Source of the DNA: JAVJSU01 sp040219275
GTDB lineage: Bacteria > Chloroflexota > Anaerolineae > Aggregatilineales > Phototrophicaceae
Reading direction: 5' to 3'
Length of the DNA stretch: 64,000 nt
Assembly: GCA_040219275.1 (NCBI GenBank)
Contig: JAVJSU010000059.1
Span: 22,523-86,522, forward strand
In this document: positions 52,102-62,300 of the stretch, piece after piece
Layout: every line of letters begins with the position of its first letter
Numbering within the stretch: the first letter of the stretch is position 1
Program-made: the position numbers and the translations under genes
The notes under the pieces: model-generated
Database searches by the model: none
What the model saw: the letters and a program-made list of their open reading frames with translations, nothing else
What the model was told of the DNA's origin: nothing

Positions 52102-53436
52102 ATGGACAGCGATCAAGCCTACGCGCAAGAAAATCCTTATGCTCCGAGCCATGCCTTCCAACCATTTGCGGGGCGTGAAGATGCCTTTGCCCGTTTACAA
52201 AATCATCTGAATAATCCGGCGGGAACGTCGCCACCTGTGTTTTTGGGGCGGGCGAAAATCGGCAAAACGGCATTGCTCAAACAGGTGACGCTGGCATTCG
52301 GTGAGACCTATGTGAGCGTGTATCTGCCGATTAATCCGGTCACGCTGGGCGATGAGATCATCTGGATCACAACGCTGGCGAATACGCTCAGAGATGCGGC
52401 GGAAATTCGCGGGTATTTGATGCCGCATCCGCCGGAATTCCCTGACGATGATGAAGACGAAGAAGATACAACGGACATCTGGCGCGAGTGGTTGCGGGAG
52501 GAATGTTTGCCCCATCTGATTAAGGGTATCCGTCCGCAACGCCAATTTGTGCTGTTGCTGGACGACGCACATTTGTTGATTGACGCGCTCCGAAGCAAGA
52601 CGTTACCGCCGGATAGTGTCGATTATTTGCAGACTTTGCTCTCGCCGCAATTCGGGATGGCGATGGCGATGCCTGAAAGCTATGAAGAGGCGCTCGGTGA
52701 GTTCGCGCCACTGGTAACGCCGTCTGCGAGTTATCGACTCGGTTATTTGCCGGAATCGGTGATGGAAACGCTGTTTTTGACTCCGGTGCGCGGGCAATAC
52801 ACGGTCAGCGAGGAGGCGCTCCACTCGATTTTTATGGCGACGGGCGGAATCCCCGCGATGCTCCAACGTTTCGGGTTTCATCTGTATGAGCGCATCACGG
52901 AAAAACGTGCACCGTTCGGTCAACTCACCGCCACGATTGAAGATGTTAGGGCGGTGCGCGATGCGGTGTATGCGGAATGGTCGCCCGAATTTCAGACGGT
53001 GTGGGGCGGGTTGGGATTGGACGAGAAATTATTCCTGACCGCGCTCGGCAGTCTGTATTATGCGGATCCGGTCAGTCCGATTGGCATTGAGCGCCTCGCG
53101 GAATGGTTGATCGAGACGGATTATCCGCTGGATACGACGGCGATTAGCGCGGTGTTCCGTGAGTTAGAGTATGAAAATGTGATCGCGGGCAATGCGACTG
53201 CGATGACGTTCACCTCCGATTTATTCCGGCGCTGGGTGCTGGAAAATGCGCGCATGGAAGGTACGCCCGTTATTGTCCGGGCGACCAGCGAAGAAGGCGA
53301 TTCGTCGCGCTGGCTATGGGTGCTGATTGCCGTCGCGGTGTTGCTGTTGCTGGCGGTTCTGCTGACGTTGAGTTTGGGGGGTGGCGGTGACGCGTCAGAG
53401 ATTATCCCGACGGTGACGTTGTTGCCGCAGGGGTGA
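52102..53436 (+). CDS. AAA ATPase with C-terminal membrane anchor
   Basis: This is a 444-aa P-loop ATPase of the STAND/AAA_16-like group. Walker A GRAKIGKTALL is at about 49-59, Walker B FVLLLDDAHLL follows around 150, and the RLGYLPESVMETLFLTPV and GGIPAMLQRFG segments are typical of the sensor/lid part of archaeal-type ATPases (ORC/Cdc6-like lid). A winged-helix-like region (about 290-390) and one C-terminal membrane helix (WLWVLIAVAVLLLLAVLLTL) with a short outside tail follow. ATG 52,102 has GAGAG six bases upstream; ATG 52,081 would add seven residues. It is likely a membrane-bound signalling or scaffold ATPase; its partner is unknown. Confidence 0.8.
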   Translation: MDSDQAYAQENPYAPSHAFQPFAGREDAFARLQNHLNNPAGTSPPVFLGRAKIGKTALLKQVTLAFGETYVSVYLPINPVTLGDEIIWITTLANTLRDAAEIRGYLMPHPPEFPDDDEDEEDTTDIWREWLREECLPHLIKGIRPQRQFVLLLDDAHLLIDALRSKTLPPDSVDYLQTLLSPQFGMAMAMPESYEEALGEFAPLVTPSASYRLGYLPESVMETLFLTPVRGQYTVSEEALHSIFMATGGIPAMLQRFGFHLYERITEKRAPFGQLTATIEDVRAVRDAVYAEWSPEFQTVWGGLGLDEKLFLTALGSLYYADPVSPIGIERLAEWLIETDYPLDTTAISAVFRELEYENVIAGNATAMTFTSDLFRRWVLENARMEGTPVIVRATSEEGDSSRWLWVLIAVAVLLLLAVLLTLSLGGGGDASEIIPTVTLLPQG

Positions 53437-53518
53437 GCGGGAAATCGGAGCGAAATGCGACAAAATTAAGGGCGACCTAAATGCAGGTTCAAAATTTAAT
53501 CATATAACGAAAATCGGT

Positions 53519-53539
53519 GGGCAACCTAACAGGTTGCCC
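53519..53539. terminator. Hairpin between convergent ATPase and kinase genes
   Basis: GGGCAACCT and AGGTTGCCC make a 9-bp stem with a three-base loop, followed by CCTACGAG. It can act for both convergent genes but lacks a T tract. Confidence 0.55.
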
Positions 53540-53569
53540 CTACGAGTAGAGTCCATTTATATGTTGTGA

Positions 53570-55522
53570 CTATTCGCCGTCTTCTGGCGGGTCGATGTCG
53601 ATCAGGCAGTAGACCTCATCGGTGCTTTCGAACTCGGTGACGGGGCAAGTGCCGAGCGCTACGCCGTTGTCTCGTACCTCGAATAATGCGCCTTCTTCCA
53701 CATTTGCAATCGTCCAGAATGAACGGCTCGTCTGGCGGAAGCCCTGTGTAAACTGGCAAATATCCCGCGGTGAGTCTTCCGGGTCCCAATCAAGATAGAG
53801 GGTCGTCAGGACTTGATAGCACATCTCAGAGCGCATCGACGTAAGATCATTGCTAGATGTGCTCCACTCTCTTGCGCGGAAGGTGCTGTTATCACTCTGG
53901 CGCACAAAACTGAGTCCGGTGATGTTGAGCCGTTGGGTTGAGCGATTGAACAGGAGCAGGGTACGCCCATCGTAACGCAGTAGAATTTCTTCCGGCGCGT
54001 CCTCTGCTTGCGTCAAGATTTCCGTGCTAAAGGTCGGTGTTCCGGCGACTATCGGCACACTTGTTGGCTCGGTTGTCTGGGTGATTTCAGTCGTAGGCGT
54101 TGCAGTCGGCTCTTCGGGTGTTTCTGTAGGCTGGATAGTTGCTGTCGGCTCGACGACATCCGTGACCTCGATCAATGCGAGTGCCGTTTCGGTTGCCTGT
54201 GTATCCGCGAGCACGCTTTCTGCGGTTGCGGTCAGGTTGGCATCTTCTGTGGCTTCTTCCGTGGCATCTTCCGTCGCTTCAATCGCCACGAGTGCTATCG
54301 CTGTGCCGGTTGCGTTGGCATTGGCTTCATCGTCGTTGCCACCGCCGGAGAGAATCACTACCGCCGCGATGATTGCCAGAATGATGAGCGCCGCTACCGC
54401 ACCCATAATTAGCCCGGTGCGTGATCCACCCTTATTAAGCGCGTTTTGCGTACCCGTACGCAATGGATGTGCCTGTGATGAATCGGAGATGGTCGGCACG
54501 TCGTCCTGCTGGCTACGGTCGGAATCCTGAACGGGCGACATAATCAGGGGTGCGACGTGTGATGAATCGCTTTTGGGCGGGGTCGCGGTGCGGCGAGATG
54601 CGGCGCTGACTCTGGAAACATCTTTGTCGTCCACATCATGGGTATCTTCATCATTGCTGGTGGCAAATGCCCCTTCCAGCGCGTAGATGAATGCCCGCCC
54701 GCTGGCATAGCGTTTTTGCGGGTCTTTATCCAGAATTTTCATGACGACTTCTTCGACATGCCTGGAAATTTTTGGGTTTAATGTGCTGGGTGGGGGCGGT
54801 GGATCGCTAATGTGTTTGAGCGCAACCGTCATGGCGGAGACATCTTCAAACGGGACGCGCCCGACCAAGACTTCATAGAGCACCACGCCGAGCGAATAGA
54901 GGTCGCTCTGGGCGACTGCCTGCGCGGAGGACATGGCTTGCTCCGGCGCGATATAATGCACACTGCCGAAAGTATTGCCGATTGTGCCTTCTGTGGCGTT
55001 GAGTGCTAGCCCGAAGTCGGTCAGGACGGCGTGACCATCTGCCGTGACCATGATGTTCGACGGTTTAATATCGCGGTGAATCACGCCTTGCGAATGGGAA
55101 TAATCGAGCGCCTGTGCGATGTCGCCGATGATGCGAAGCACCTGCTTATGGGAAAGTTGCTTTCCCTGACGGGCGTATTCTTTGAGCACCGTCCGCAGAT
55201 CATGCCCTTCTACGAAGACCATCGCCATATAGTAGACATGATCTAAATTATTGAATTGATAGACCCCCACCACCCGCGGATGGTTGAGGCGAGCAATAGC
55301 GCGGGCTTCTTTTTGAAAGCGTTCACGATATTCCTCATCTTCTTCGCTGGAGGTTAAGGTCGGTTCGATCACCTTTACCGCGGCGTAACGGTCTAAACGG
55401 GAATCATAGCCTTTATAAACACGCGCCATGCCACCCTGACCGAGCACACTTTGAATCAGATAATCGCCAAGTTGTTTGCCAATAAGGGGATCAGTACCAG
55501 ACATAGAATAATTTTCAGACAT
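53570..55522 (-). CDS. Transmembrane Hanks-type Ser/Thr protein kinase
   Basis: This is a 650-aa kinase. The cytoplasmic catalytic domain (about 18-280) carries LGQGGMARVYKG, YAAVKVIEP, HRDIKPSNIM, DFGLALN and HYIAPEQA. A juxtamembrane Ser/Pro linker, one membrane helix (GLIMGAVAALIILAIIAAVVIL, about 372-393) and a long Thr/Glu/Pro stalk (ATEDATEEATED...PTATPTTEI) follow. A C-terminal extracellular domain (about 500-650; LLRYDGRTLLLFNRS) with several Cys (CYQVL, CQFTQG, GTCPV) ends the protein. The stalk presumably spans the cell wall. It is a paralogue of the kinase at 9.0-11.2 kb but with a different outside domain. The ribosome binding site is weak; ATG 55,504 is a second candidate. Confidence 0.9.
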   Translation of the reverse strand: MSENYSMSGTDPLIGKQLGDYLIQSVLGQGGMARVYKGYDSRLDRYAAVKVIEPTLTSSEEDEEYRERFQKEARAIARLNHPRVVGVYQFNNLDHVYYMAMVFVEGHDLRTVLKEYARQGKQLSHKQVLRIIGDIAQALDYSHSQGVIHRDIKPSNIMVTADGHAVLTDFGLALNATEGTIGNTFGSVHYIAPEQAMSSAQAVAQSDLYSLGVVLYEVLVGRVPFEDVSAMTVALKHISDPPPPPSTLNPKISRHVEEVVMKILDKDPQKRYASGRAFIYALEGAFATSNDEDTHDVDDKDVSRVSAASRRTATPPKSDSSHVAPLIMSPVQDSDRSQQDDVPTISDSSQAHPLRTGTQNALNKGGSRTGLIMGAVAALIILAIIAAVVILSGGGNDDEANANATGTAIALVAIEATEDATEEATEDANLTATAESVLADTQATETALALIEVTDVVEPTATIQPTETPEEPTATPTTEITQTTEPTSVPIVAGTPTFSTEILTQAEDAPEEILLRYDGRTLLLFNRSTQRLNITGLSFVRQSDNSTFRAREWSTSSNDLTSMRSEMCYQVLTTLYLDWDPEDSPRDICQFTQGFRQTSRSFWTIANVEEGALFEVRDNGVALGTCPVTEFESTDEVYCLIDIDPPEDGE

Positions 55523-56343
55523 GATTGAATAAAGTAAGTAATTTAATTATAACCGCCGAAACGCGAAAATACCCACCTATCTTGTGTTAATTCATTGACG
55601 TTTTGCCTATGGTTTACCTGTCGTCGCCCGTCTTACGCATTTCAGGGGCGGGATAGGACAGGAAAATGCGAAAATTTCGAGACCATGACCGAACATGGTA
55701 AAATTGGCTCACCACACACACCACATCAGCATCCATCGTTCGTTCATAAAATTTAGCCGGAATCCCGCATTTACCCTATGATTTACAGGCGATTGCGTCA
55801 TGATGTCTTAACATTACTTGGCTATGGTTTGAACTTCGATACAATTCTTATAGCATGGTCTGCAAGTTATGGGTTAATATCAAAGTAACGTGTTTGTTAC
55901 GTCTAAAATCAATTTAGATGTTTGACGGTTCGTCGCTGAAGCAGATTAAAAAATTAAGTAACTGACGAAAATTAGCGGATGAGCACGTTGGCTCATCCCT
56001 ACGAATCGTTTATTTATTTTCTTATAAAGCATCAAAATGATCTTGCCTGATAACATCACAACAAAATAACGAGCACGATATAATAACTAAAGTTATGCAG
56101 AGTAAATATTAGGATGATGTTGGACATGAAGTAGATGCACAAATATGAGAAAGTCAGTTGGTCAGGTAATCAGTTGTTCAGAAAACACAGACTGCCAACA
56201 TGCAATGGATGTTTTTGCTGAAACGCTGATTTACTTACTGTCATTTACTGCTTACAAGTTAAATATCCTAACTAATTATTCTTGCGTAACATCACATAAT
56301 AATTATCTGCCAATCATAGAAACACATTTCGTAGGAAGCGCCT
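55523..56343. promoter_or_regulatory. 821-bp gene-poor region
   Basis: This is the longest gap in the window, between the divergent kinase and Clp genes. It is AT-rich. It holds a GGATGAGC/GCTCATCC hairpin (55,977-55,998) followed by CTACG, and a TATAAT at 56,079-56,084 without a usable -35. A 71-codon frame at 56,145-56,360 runs into the Clp start and lacks any family resemblance. No tRNA-like or riboswitch-like structure is evident. Confidence 0.5.
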
Positions 56344-58947
56344 GTGACACCCTCACCTGATATACCAGAAAACGAGTTACGTGAACGCTGTTCACTCTTG
56401 TTGATGCCCGCGGCGGAAGAAGCCCGCCGGATGGGTCATGATTACATCGGCACGGAGCATCTGTTTATCTCCGCCACCCGCAACGATCAGGGACCGACCT
56501 ATAATTTATTGCGCCGCGCAGGGATGAACCCGCGTGAAATTCGCAACGAGATTCGGCGCGAAGTTGGCACCGGGGAAGGACCGAAAACCGATGTGCTCCC
56601 GCTCACGCCACGCGCAGAGATGATTTTATCGCTCGCCATCTTCCTCGCGGAACAAGACGACGAGCACGACGTTAACGAGCATCATCTGCTGATGGCACTG
56701 TTGCAAGAAGGCGAAGGCGTACCGATTCGTAAACTGGTTGATCTGGGGTTTGACCTGAATCACTGGTTACAACGGTTGATTTCCGAGCAACAGGGCGACT
56801 TCTCTCCGCTGTTGTCGCCTTCTGAAGAAGAAGAGTTATTCGATTTTCTCGATTCCGAGAGTGATTTTGACTTCCCGCAACCGAATTTATTCGCGCATCG
56901 TCGCGCTGAGCTTGATTCTGATATGCCGATCCCAACACCGTTGCTGGATAAATATGGGCGTGATTTGACGGCGCAAGCGGTAAAGGGCAAGATTGGTCCG
57001 GCGGTGGCGCGTGAAAGTGAAATCCGCGCTGTAGCCCGAACGCTGGCGCGCAGTAAGAAGAACAATCCCCTGCTGGTTGGTGATGCGGGCGTGGGTAAGA
57101 CTGCGGTCATCGAAGGGCTGGCGTTTGCCATCCACAAAGGGACTGCACCGGATACGCTGGTTGAAAAACGCATCGTGCAAATCGAAATCGGCACACTGGT
57201 GGCTGGAACGAGCTTGCGCGGGCAATTTGAGGAGCGGCTCATCGGTATCGTTGAGGAGATCAAGAACGCGGGCAACGTCATCCTGTTTATTGACGAAATC
57301 CACACGATTGTGGGCGCGGGCGATACGATTGACTCCAATTTAGACGCGGCGAACATCCTCAAACCGGCGTTGGCGCGGGGTGAGATTATGTGTATTGGCG
57401 CGACGACGCATGAAGAATATCGCCGTGCTATCGCGCAAGACCCGGCGCTTGATCGGCGTTTCCGCACGATTGACATCGAAGAACCGTCGATTGATGATGC
57501 CATCGAAATTTTGACCAATCAGCAAATTCGGCTGGAAGAGCATCATGGCGTGGTGATTAACCCAGAAACCGTCGAGGCGGCGGTGCGCTTATCCGTGCGC
57601 TATATGCCGGATCGCCGTTTGCCGGATAAGGCGCTGGATTTGCTGGACGAAGCCTGTACGCGTGTGACCATCCGCACGATTCACCCTGATATAGACGAAG
57701 CGCCGAATGATGTGCATGTGCAGGATGTAGCGGCGGTGCTCTCCGAATGGACGGGCATTCCGATCACCGAATTGACGAAAGATGAAAAACGTCGGCTTGC
57801 TAATCTGGAAGGCGCATTGCTGGAGCGGGTTATCGGGCAGGACGAAGCCTTACGGGTCGTTTCCGCCGCCATCAAAACAGCGCGGGCGGGTCTGGGTGAT
57901 CCTGAGCGTCCGATTGGCGTGTTCTTATTTCTCGGTCCGTCCGGCGTGGGTAAGACCGAACTAGCGCGGACATTGGCGGGATTCCTGTTTGGTAGTGAAG
58001 AAGCGATGATCCGGCTGGATATGTCCGAATTCCATGACGCGCACACCGTCGCCCGTTTGATCGGCTCGCCACCCGGCTATAAAGACAATCAACGCGGCGG
58101 GCAATTTACCGATGCTCTGCGTCGCCGTCCCTATAGCGTGGTGTTGCTGGATGAAGTCGAAAAAGCCGCGCCGGAAGTGTTCGATATTTTCTTGCAGGTG
58201 TTCGATGAAGGGCGCATCAGCGATGCACACGGGCGCAAAGTGGATGCCCGTCACTCGATTTTCATTATGACGAGCAACATCGGCACGCTGGAAGGCGGGA
58301 AGATTCTGGGCTTCGGCGGCAGAAATACCGATGAGAAAGCCGATTATTCCGGTTATTTGAGCCGTTTCTTCCGCCCGGAATTTATCAACCGTCTGGACGA
58401 AGTGATTACGTTTAATGCGCTCACCCGCGACGTATTAGGGCAAATTCTGGACTTGCAACTGACCGAATTGCATGAGCGCCTTGAAGAACAGCATCTAACG
58501 CTTAACCTGACCGACGAAGCGCGTGATTTGATTTTGCAATACGGCTACGATCCGACGAATGGTGCGCGTCCGTTGCGCCGTGCGATTGAACGCCTCATCA
58601 CCCGTCCATTGAGTGCCAAAATTGTGGAAGATATCTTCCAACATGGCGATACCATCGACGCAGACAGAGGTGCGGATGAGAAACTCGTCTTTATCAGCGC
58701 GAATTCTACCGAAGCTGGCTCATCTGATAACGCATCTGATAACGAAAATGGTCTGGATGCTGAGACGGTGCAAGCCGTAAACAAATCCGCTGAGAGCACA
58801 GAAGATGTTGTCGCTAAAGTTGAGGCATCCACAGACGCGGAACTGAGCGATAGTGAGGCAGATGACGACGATACCGACAATGAAGATACACGGGGCGATA
58901 CTGCCGATAAAGTGACCCGTAAAAAGAATGCCAAGCCGGATGCGTAA
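56344..58947 (+). CDS. Clp-family AAA+ unfoldase (ClpC/ClpA-like, no middle domain)
   Basis: This 867-aa two-ring Clp ATPase unfolds proteins for ClpP. An N-terminal Clp_N repeat pair (about 10-150) and an acidic linker (158-180) precede D1, with Walker A GDAGVGKT at 246-253 and Walker B VILFIDEIHT. D2 has Walker A GPSGVGKT at 531-538, and a ClpP-docking-type tripeptide LGF sits at 655-657. The coiled UVR middle domain that ClpC places between D1 and D2 is absent (the rings are joined through EWTGIPITEL directly). The C-terminal 95 residues are a highly acidic Ser/Asp/Glu tail ending RKKNAKPDA. The start is GTG 56,344 with AGGAAG upstream. No ClpP is nearby. Confidence 0.9.
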   Translation: MTPSPDIPENELRERCSLLLMPAAEEARRMGHDYIGTEHLFISATRNDQGPTYNLLRRAGMNPREIRNEIRREVGTGEGPKTDVLPLTPRAEMILSLAIFLAEQDDEHDVNEHHLLMALLQEGEGVPIRKLVDLGFDLNHWLQRLISEQQGDFSPLLSPSEEEELFDFLDSESDFDFPQPNLFAHRRAELDSDMPIPTPLLDKYGRDLTAQAVKGKIGPAVARESEIRAVARTLARSKKNNPLLVGDAGVGKTAVIEGLAFAIHKGTAPDTLVEKRIVQIEIGTLVAGTSLRGQFEERLIGIVEEIKNAGNVILFIDEIHTIVGAGDTIDSNLDAANILKPALARGEIMCIGATTHEEYRRAIAQDPALDRRFRTIDIEEPSIDDAIEILTNQQIRLEEHHGVVINPETVEAAVRLSVRYMPDRRLPDKALDLLDEACTRVTIRTIHPDIDEAPNDVHVQDVAAVLSEWTGIPITELTKDEKRRLANLEGALLERVIGQDEALRVVSAAIKTARAGLGDPERPIGVFLFLGPSGVGKTELARTLAGFLFGSEEAMIRLDMSEFHDAHTVARLIGSPPGYKDNQRGGQFTDALRRRPYSVVLLDEVEKAAPEVFDIFLQVFDEGRISDAHGRKVDARHSIFIMTSNIGTLEGGKILGFGGRNTDEKADYSGYLSRFFRPEFINRLDEVITFNALTRDVLGQILDLQLTELHERLEEQHLTLNLTDEARDLILQYGYDPTNGARPLRRAIERLITRPLSAKIVEDIFQHGDTIDADRGADEKLVFISANSTEAGSSDNASDNENGLDAETVQAVNKSAESTEDVVAKVEASTDAELSDSEADDDDTDNEDTRGDTADKVTRKKNAKPDA

Positions 58948-59327
58948 AGTCCGTGTGAGGGTGGGCGTAAATCCCCCCTCTAAATCTCCCCCCGCTTCGC
59001 AAGGGGAGACTTACATTTCCCTCTTTACGATTTGCCCGTAAAAGGGGATGGCGATAGGGGATGACGAAAATGCTAAATGTGTTTTTTGATGAGCGCAATA
59101 ATGCAGTTTAACTTTTCAATACGGTGTTTGATCCCCTCCCTAAATCCCTCCCCATTGCATAGAGAGGGACTTTATTCCCCTTCCCTAAGCATTGGGGAAG
59201 GGGCTAGGGGATTGGGATTATTTTCCGTCATAATTAGTTAACGAGCATCATTGCCCCTACATAACAAGTGTGTTTTTGCTAATAGCCAAGAGCTTGAAAA
59301 CTGACCTGTAAACCGTAAGAGACCGTT
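58948..59327. repeat. Gene-free stretch with nested GC-rich hairpins
   Basis: This 380-bp gap contains TCTCCCC/GGGGAGA (58,985-59,009) and CCCCTTCC/GGAAGGGG (59,177-59,203). Repeated CCCTCCCTAAATCCCTCCCC-like phrases also occur. These are the REP-like palindromes common between genes in some bacteria, and some may help terminate the Clp transcript. Near the end is a family-2-like phrase AGCCAAGAGCTTGA (59,283-59,296). No gene is visible. Confidence 0.7.
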
Positions 59328-62300
59328 GTGAGCATAGACATCCCGCAGACAGGGCGCAAACCTGTCGCTTTAAGCGAGAGTGACATTAAGGCGCTCCTGC
59401 GTAAACGCAAACAAGACGACAAGCGCGATTTGTTCGCCACCGACTCCGTTCTGGAAATCAGCACGCTGGGTAAATTAGCCCTGCGCCGTGATGATGTGAA
59501 CGACTACTTCGCGCTGGGGGATTTATGCGCGTTGCAATCCGTCACCGAAGATTGTCGTTTGCTGATTTTTTATGTGGGCAAAACACTCACCGCCTATAAC
59601 CGTGCCATCGACAATGCCCGCCACGATGTAGACCGTAAATTGGCACAACACGCGGTGGATAGTTACATCGCCTTTACGATGCTCGTCGCACGGCAAACGC
59701 CGTCACGGCGGAATATCGCGGTGGCGTTATGGGCGGTCTCCGAACGGGACGAGGATGAGTCACATGAGCGCACGAGCAACCGTGAAATTCTCGGTCTGCT
59801 GGATGCCTTCCGCCGCGAGACACAAACACGCCCCGTTAAAACGCAATCTGTGGAGGCATTGACCAACGTCGATGATATGACGGATGTTTACCCGCATAAC
59901 AACCCGCTGGAAAGTGACGCGTCGATCACTGCGGTGGATATTGGTCTTGGCGACGATGATTTTTCTCAGGCAGGGGAAATCTCCGCGAGTATATTTGATA
60001 CACAGGTCGAGAACAACAATGATATGGTCATCTCCGGTGCATCGGCAACCGCCGCCTACGGAGAGAAAAAAGTTGAGTCCGGCACCGATAGCAAAGATAG
60101 CGAAATCCACATCCGGCGCAGTGATTTTGTGGTTGGGGATCGGGTTGAGGGGCGTTATGAAGTGGCGGAGGTGCTATGGGGTGGCATGGGCGTGGTGTAT
60201 TTGTGCTATGACCACGATCAGCGCGAACCGGTAGCTATCAAGAGCTTTCAGCGGCGTTTTCTGGATAACGAACGGGCGGTCAATCGCTTTACGAACGAGG
60301 CGATTACGTGGATTCGGCTGGAGAAGCATCGCCATATTGTGCAGGCGCGTCTGGTGCAAAATATCGTCAATCAGCCACATATCATCCTCGAACATATTTC
60401 AGGACCGGATGATGTCGGCGTGGATTTACGCAGTTGGATCGACCACAGCCGTTTAGATTTGTCGCGCTCGGTAGAGTTCGGTTTGCATATCGCGCTGGGG
60501 ATGCGCCACGCGAACGAAAAAGTGCCGGGGCTGGTGCATCGTGATCTTAAACCCGCGAATATTCTCGTCACGCATGATGGCATCGTCAAAGTGACCGATT
60601 TTGGGCTGGTGCGGACGCTCGATCTGGATGAACCACCACTAGACACGGCGGGCGAAGAAGCCGACGCGCATCCGGTCAATGGCAATTCACGGTTGACGCG
60701 TGTGGGGGCGGTGGTTGGCACAGCGCCGTATATGTCGCCGGAGCAATGCCAATCCAAAGATGTGGATGTGCGCTCGGATGTGTATTCGTTCGGCTGTGTG
60801 CTGTATGAAATGCTGACCGGACATCATGTGTTCAATGCCCGCAAATTCCCCGAATGGTTGAAGGCGCATGTAGAAGAAACGCCCGCCTTCGATGATATTG
60901 AACAGGGCAAAATTCCGCCTGAATTGCAACGATTCGTGCTCAAATGCCTTGAAAAAGAGGCGACAAACCGCCCCGAAGATTGGAATGTGATCGTCGATCA
61001 GATGGTCAGCATTTATGTGGAAATCACCGGCGAAACCCCGATTATGGAAATCACCGGACCGGAATTAGAAGCCCGTGAATTGATGGACAAAGGCTTCTCG
61101 TTGACGGCGTTGGGGCGTTATGACGAGGCGATCATCGCGTTTGATCGGGCGATTGACCTGCAACCGGATTATGCGTGGGCATGGGCGCGTAAAGGGCGGA
61201 CGTTACGCCTGCTGGAACGCCACACGGAGGCACTCGATTGTTATGACAGGGCGCTGGAAATTTTGCCGAATTATGCGTGGGCGTGGAACGGCAAAGGCAT
61301 CATCTTAGAGCGAATCGGCAAGCTGGACGAGGCGCTCAGTTGCTTCGAGACCGCCACGAACATCAACCCGAATGTGGTCTGGTACTGGTATAACCGCGCC
61401 GGAGTCCTCAGCGCACAAAACAAGTATGCAGAAGCCATCCCCCTGCTGGAAAAAGGTCTGGAGCTTGATTCCGCGCATCCTAATAGCTGGGCGAAGCTCG
61501 GTCAGAATTATCGCTATTTGCATGAATATGAAAAAGCGATTGATAACTATGAACACGCCATCCGCCTTGATCCCGGTTACGGCTGGGCGCATAACGGCTG
61601 TGGGCTGTCTCTAAAAGCCATCGGCAAAAATCATGAGGCGCTACTGGCGTTCAAACGGGCGACGCGCTATCAACCGGATGAGGTGTGGCCGTGGTATAAC
61701 CTCGCGGAATTGCTGGTGGATATGCGCCGTTTCCATGAGGCGATCCAACCGGCGCGGGAAGCCACCCGCACCGATCCAAGTTATGCGCTCGGTTGGGCGA
61801 AGCTCGGTCAGGTAATGCGTTATGTGGGGCGTTATGAGGAATCCCTGCACGCCTACGAACACGCCGTCATGCTTGATCCTGAATCCGCATGGGCGATCAA
61901 TGGCAAGGGCATCGCGTTTGAGCAGATGGGACGCTTTGAAGAAGCCTATGAATGTTACCGCGAAGCCGCCGCGCTCAAACCGAGTGATGTCTGGCACTGG
62001 TACAATCAGGGCAATGTGCTGATTTTGATGGGACGCTTTAAGGATGCGCTACCGCCATTAGAACGGGCGACGCGTATCAACCCTGACCATGCCCGTAGTT
62101 GGGCGCGTCTGGGCAATGTGTTGCGCCATCTGAACCGCTACGATGAATCATTGGCGGCGGTGAGGCGCTCGACGGACTTAGTGCCGACGTATGCGTGGGC
62201 ATGGAGCGAAATGGGCACAACGCTGGAGATGATGGGCAATTATGAAGAAGCCATCGACGCCTATCGTAAAGCCAGTGAATTTGCCCCCGGCGAAGTCTTT

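Noticed and set aside
56079..56084. TATAAT as promoter of the Clp gene
   Set aside because: No -35-like hexamer lies 15-19 bp upstream, and it is 260 bp from the start codon; too weak to annotate as a promoter.
56145..56360. 71-codon frame just before the Clp ATPase
   Set aside because: It overlaps the Clp start and its ribosome binding site, has no good ribosome binding site itself, and its sequence looks like translated AT-rich spacer.
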